Source of the DNA: Calliopsis andreniformis
Taxonomy: Eukaryota > Arthropoda > Insecta > Hymenoptera > Andrenidae
Length of the DNA stretch: 64,000 nt
Reading direction: 5' to 3'
NCBI RefSeq assembly: GCF_051401765.1
Contig: NC_135073.1
Coordinates: 9,052,001-9,116,000 of the forward strand
Shown here in pieces: positions 63,164 through 64,000 of this stretch. Positions within the stretch are counted from its first letter, which is position 1; each line of letters starts with the position of its first letter. The position numbers and the translations under genes are program-made. The notes below the pieces were generated by a model. It saw only the letters and a program-made list of their open reading frames with translations. It searched no databases and was not told the DNA's origin.

Positions 63164-63260
63164 TACAGAAACACACTTACACTTTCCATAGACATACACA
63201 CACACACATACACACGTACATACATGCACACAGAGGGACACACGGACACATACATGATTA
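63164..63260. repeat. CA-rich microsatellite
   Basis: (CA)n and TACA units, for example GACATACACACACACACATA. Confidence 0.8.
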
Positions 63261-64000
63261 CACAATCCGAACGATAGTCGAGAGGTAAGGAGTTTAGGAG
63301 AGGAGAAACGAAACGCGAAATGAGTGGAGGAGAAAAAGTGAGGGAGAGAGAGAGAGAGAATTAAAGAAATAAAAATGCAAAACATACACACACACAAAGG
63401 CGCAACACGTACACGCGCACGCACGTTGCAATTAGACGTTATTATCGCAATTTGGAGTTAAATTTTATAATATATAATATATAAAAATATATATATAATA
63501 AATAAAAGTTGACGGATAATATAGAGTTATATTAAATATCGATTAAAAAAAAAAAAGAGAAAACTGAGTAATAATAAAAAGAGTGAGAGCGTTCGTTCTT
63601 TTAGGGTAGCGCGTGACCCCGCGCTGTCGACTCATACCTCTCCTTGATCCTCCGACTCTTCGAATACTGGTGATAATTTTCTTGGATATATTCGGAATAT
63701 TTATTAGAAGCATTGTTTCGTCTTGATTTTATTAGTTATTGAAGTTACTTTAGTCCTTTTATTTAAATCGCAGATGTAGAACAACTTTTGAAAGGTATTA
63801 TTGTATGAACTATATAGTATTATAATTTGAAAATACCAAATGGAGCCACGAAAAGGTTTGATCTTTTTTCTGCAGAATAGTTTCGTCAGAATAAACGAAG
63901 AAATACAGCAAATATGTAAGTAAGAAATAGCATGATTACTGAAGTACTACTTGTAAGGGGAAACAGATCGTGCATGGTCAGACATGCTTTAAAATCAAAT

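Larger units (their letters stand above)
60601..64000. other. Downstream region: non-coding, microsatellite-rich
   Basis: CpG-richer patches lie at 61340-61720 and 62160-62540. AT repeats occur at 62587-62633 and 63466-63506, and a CA/TACA-rich run at 63164-63260. AATAAA occurs at 61961, 63368 and 63501. No receptor-like or other recognisable frame. It may be the distal 3' UTR of HR3 or intergenic DNA. Confidence 0.45.

Overview
The window is animal (insect) nuclear DNA. It is mostly AT-rich non-coding sequence broken by short CpG-rich islands. It carries one gene I can recognise: the ecdysone-pathway nuclear receptor HR3 (Drosophila Hr46; vertebrate ROR family; NR1F), on the + strand. I reconstructed eight coding exons between 40054 and 55968. 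Every junction keeps the reading frame, and the total is 1893 nt, or 630 residues plus a stop. The zinc-finger region, the C-terminal extension, an ADYVDSTT hinge block and the AF-2 helix all match insect HR3. The sharp AT/CpG mosaic suggests Hymenoptera (bee, ant or wasp). That is inference, and I cannot name a species.

Layout. 1-40053: no convincing protein-coding exon. This stretch holds CpG-rich islands (strongest at 9360-10720, 24390-26640, 30100-32700, 33120-35700 and 38040-38980), long purine or pyrimidine tracts, and DNA-transposon relics. The relics include a foldback repeat family present at 6028-6512 and again within 21613-22650, and a small inverted-repeat element at 18790-18994. 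There is also a 600-bp TAGTACTA-type low-complexity block at 8380-9000. By position this stretch is probably HR3 upstream regulatory sequence and/or 5' introns. The island at 33.5-35.3 kb is the best upstream promoter candidate. 40054-40213: a probable initiator exon. 41370-41597: both zinc fingers. Intron 2 (7055 bp) holds three further CpG-rich islands and the best ecdysone-response-element candidate. 48653-49771: C-terminal extension and hinge. 51630-51983: a hinge exon with a glycine-rich stretch of about 56 residues. 52891-55968: the ligand-binding domain. 55969 to about 60600 or beyond: a probable long 3' UTR with several AATAAA signals, then microsatellite-rich sequence to the end.

Known biology of the family (not seen here): HR3 is an early-late ecdysone-induced factor that represses early genes and activates beta-FTZ-F1. 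E75 binds similar sites and can oppose it. The regulatory motifs reported for EcR/USP, ROR/E75 and FTZ-F1 sites fit that network, but most are about as frequent as chance predicts.

I found no tRNA, rRNA, CRISPR or bacterial-type feature, no second intact protein-coding gene and no retroviral or viral gene. I did not find a wholly new system. The points most worth checking are the initiator exon, the promoter-like islands inside intron 2 that could yield a finger-less receptor, the glycine-rich hinge and the foldback repeats.
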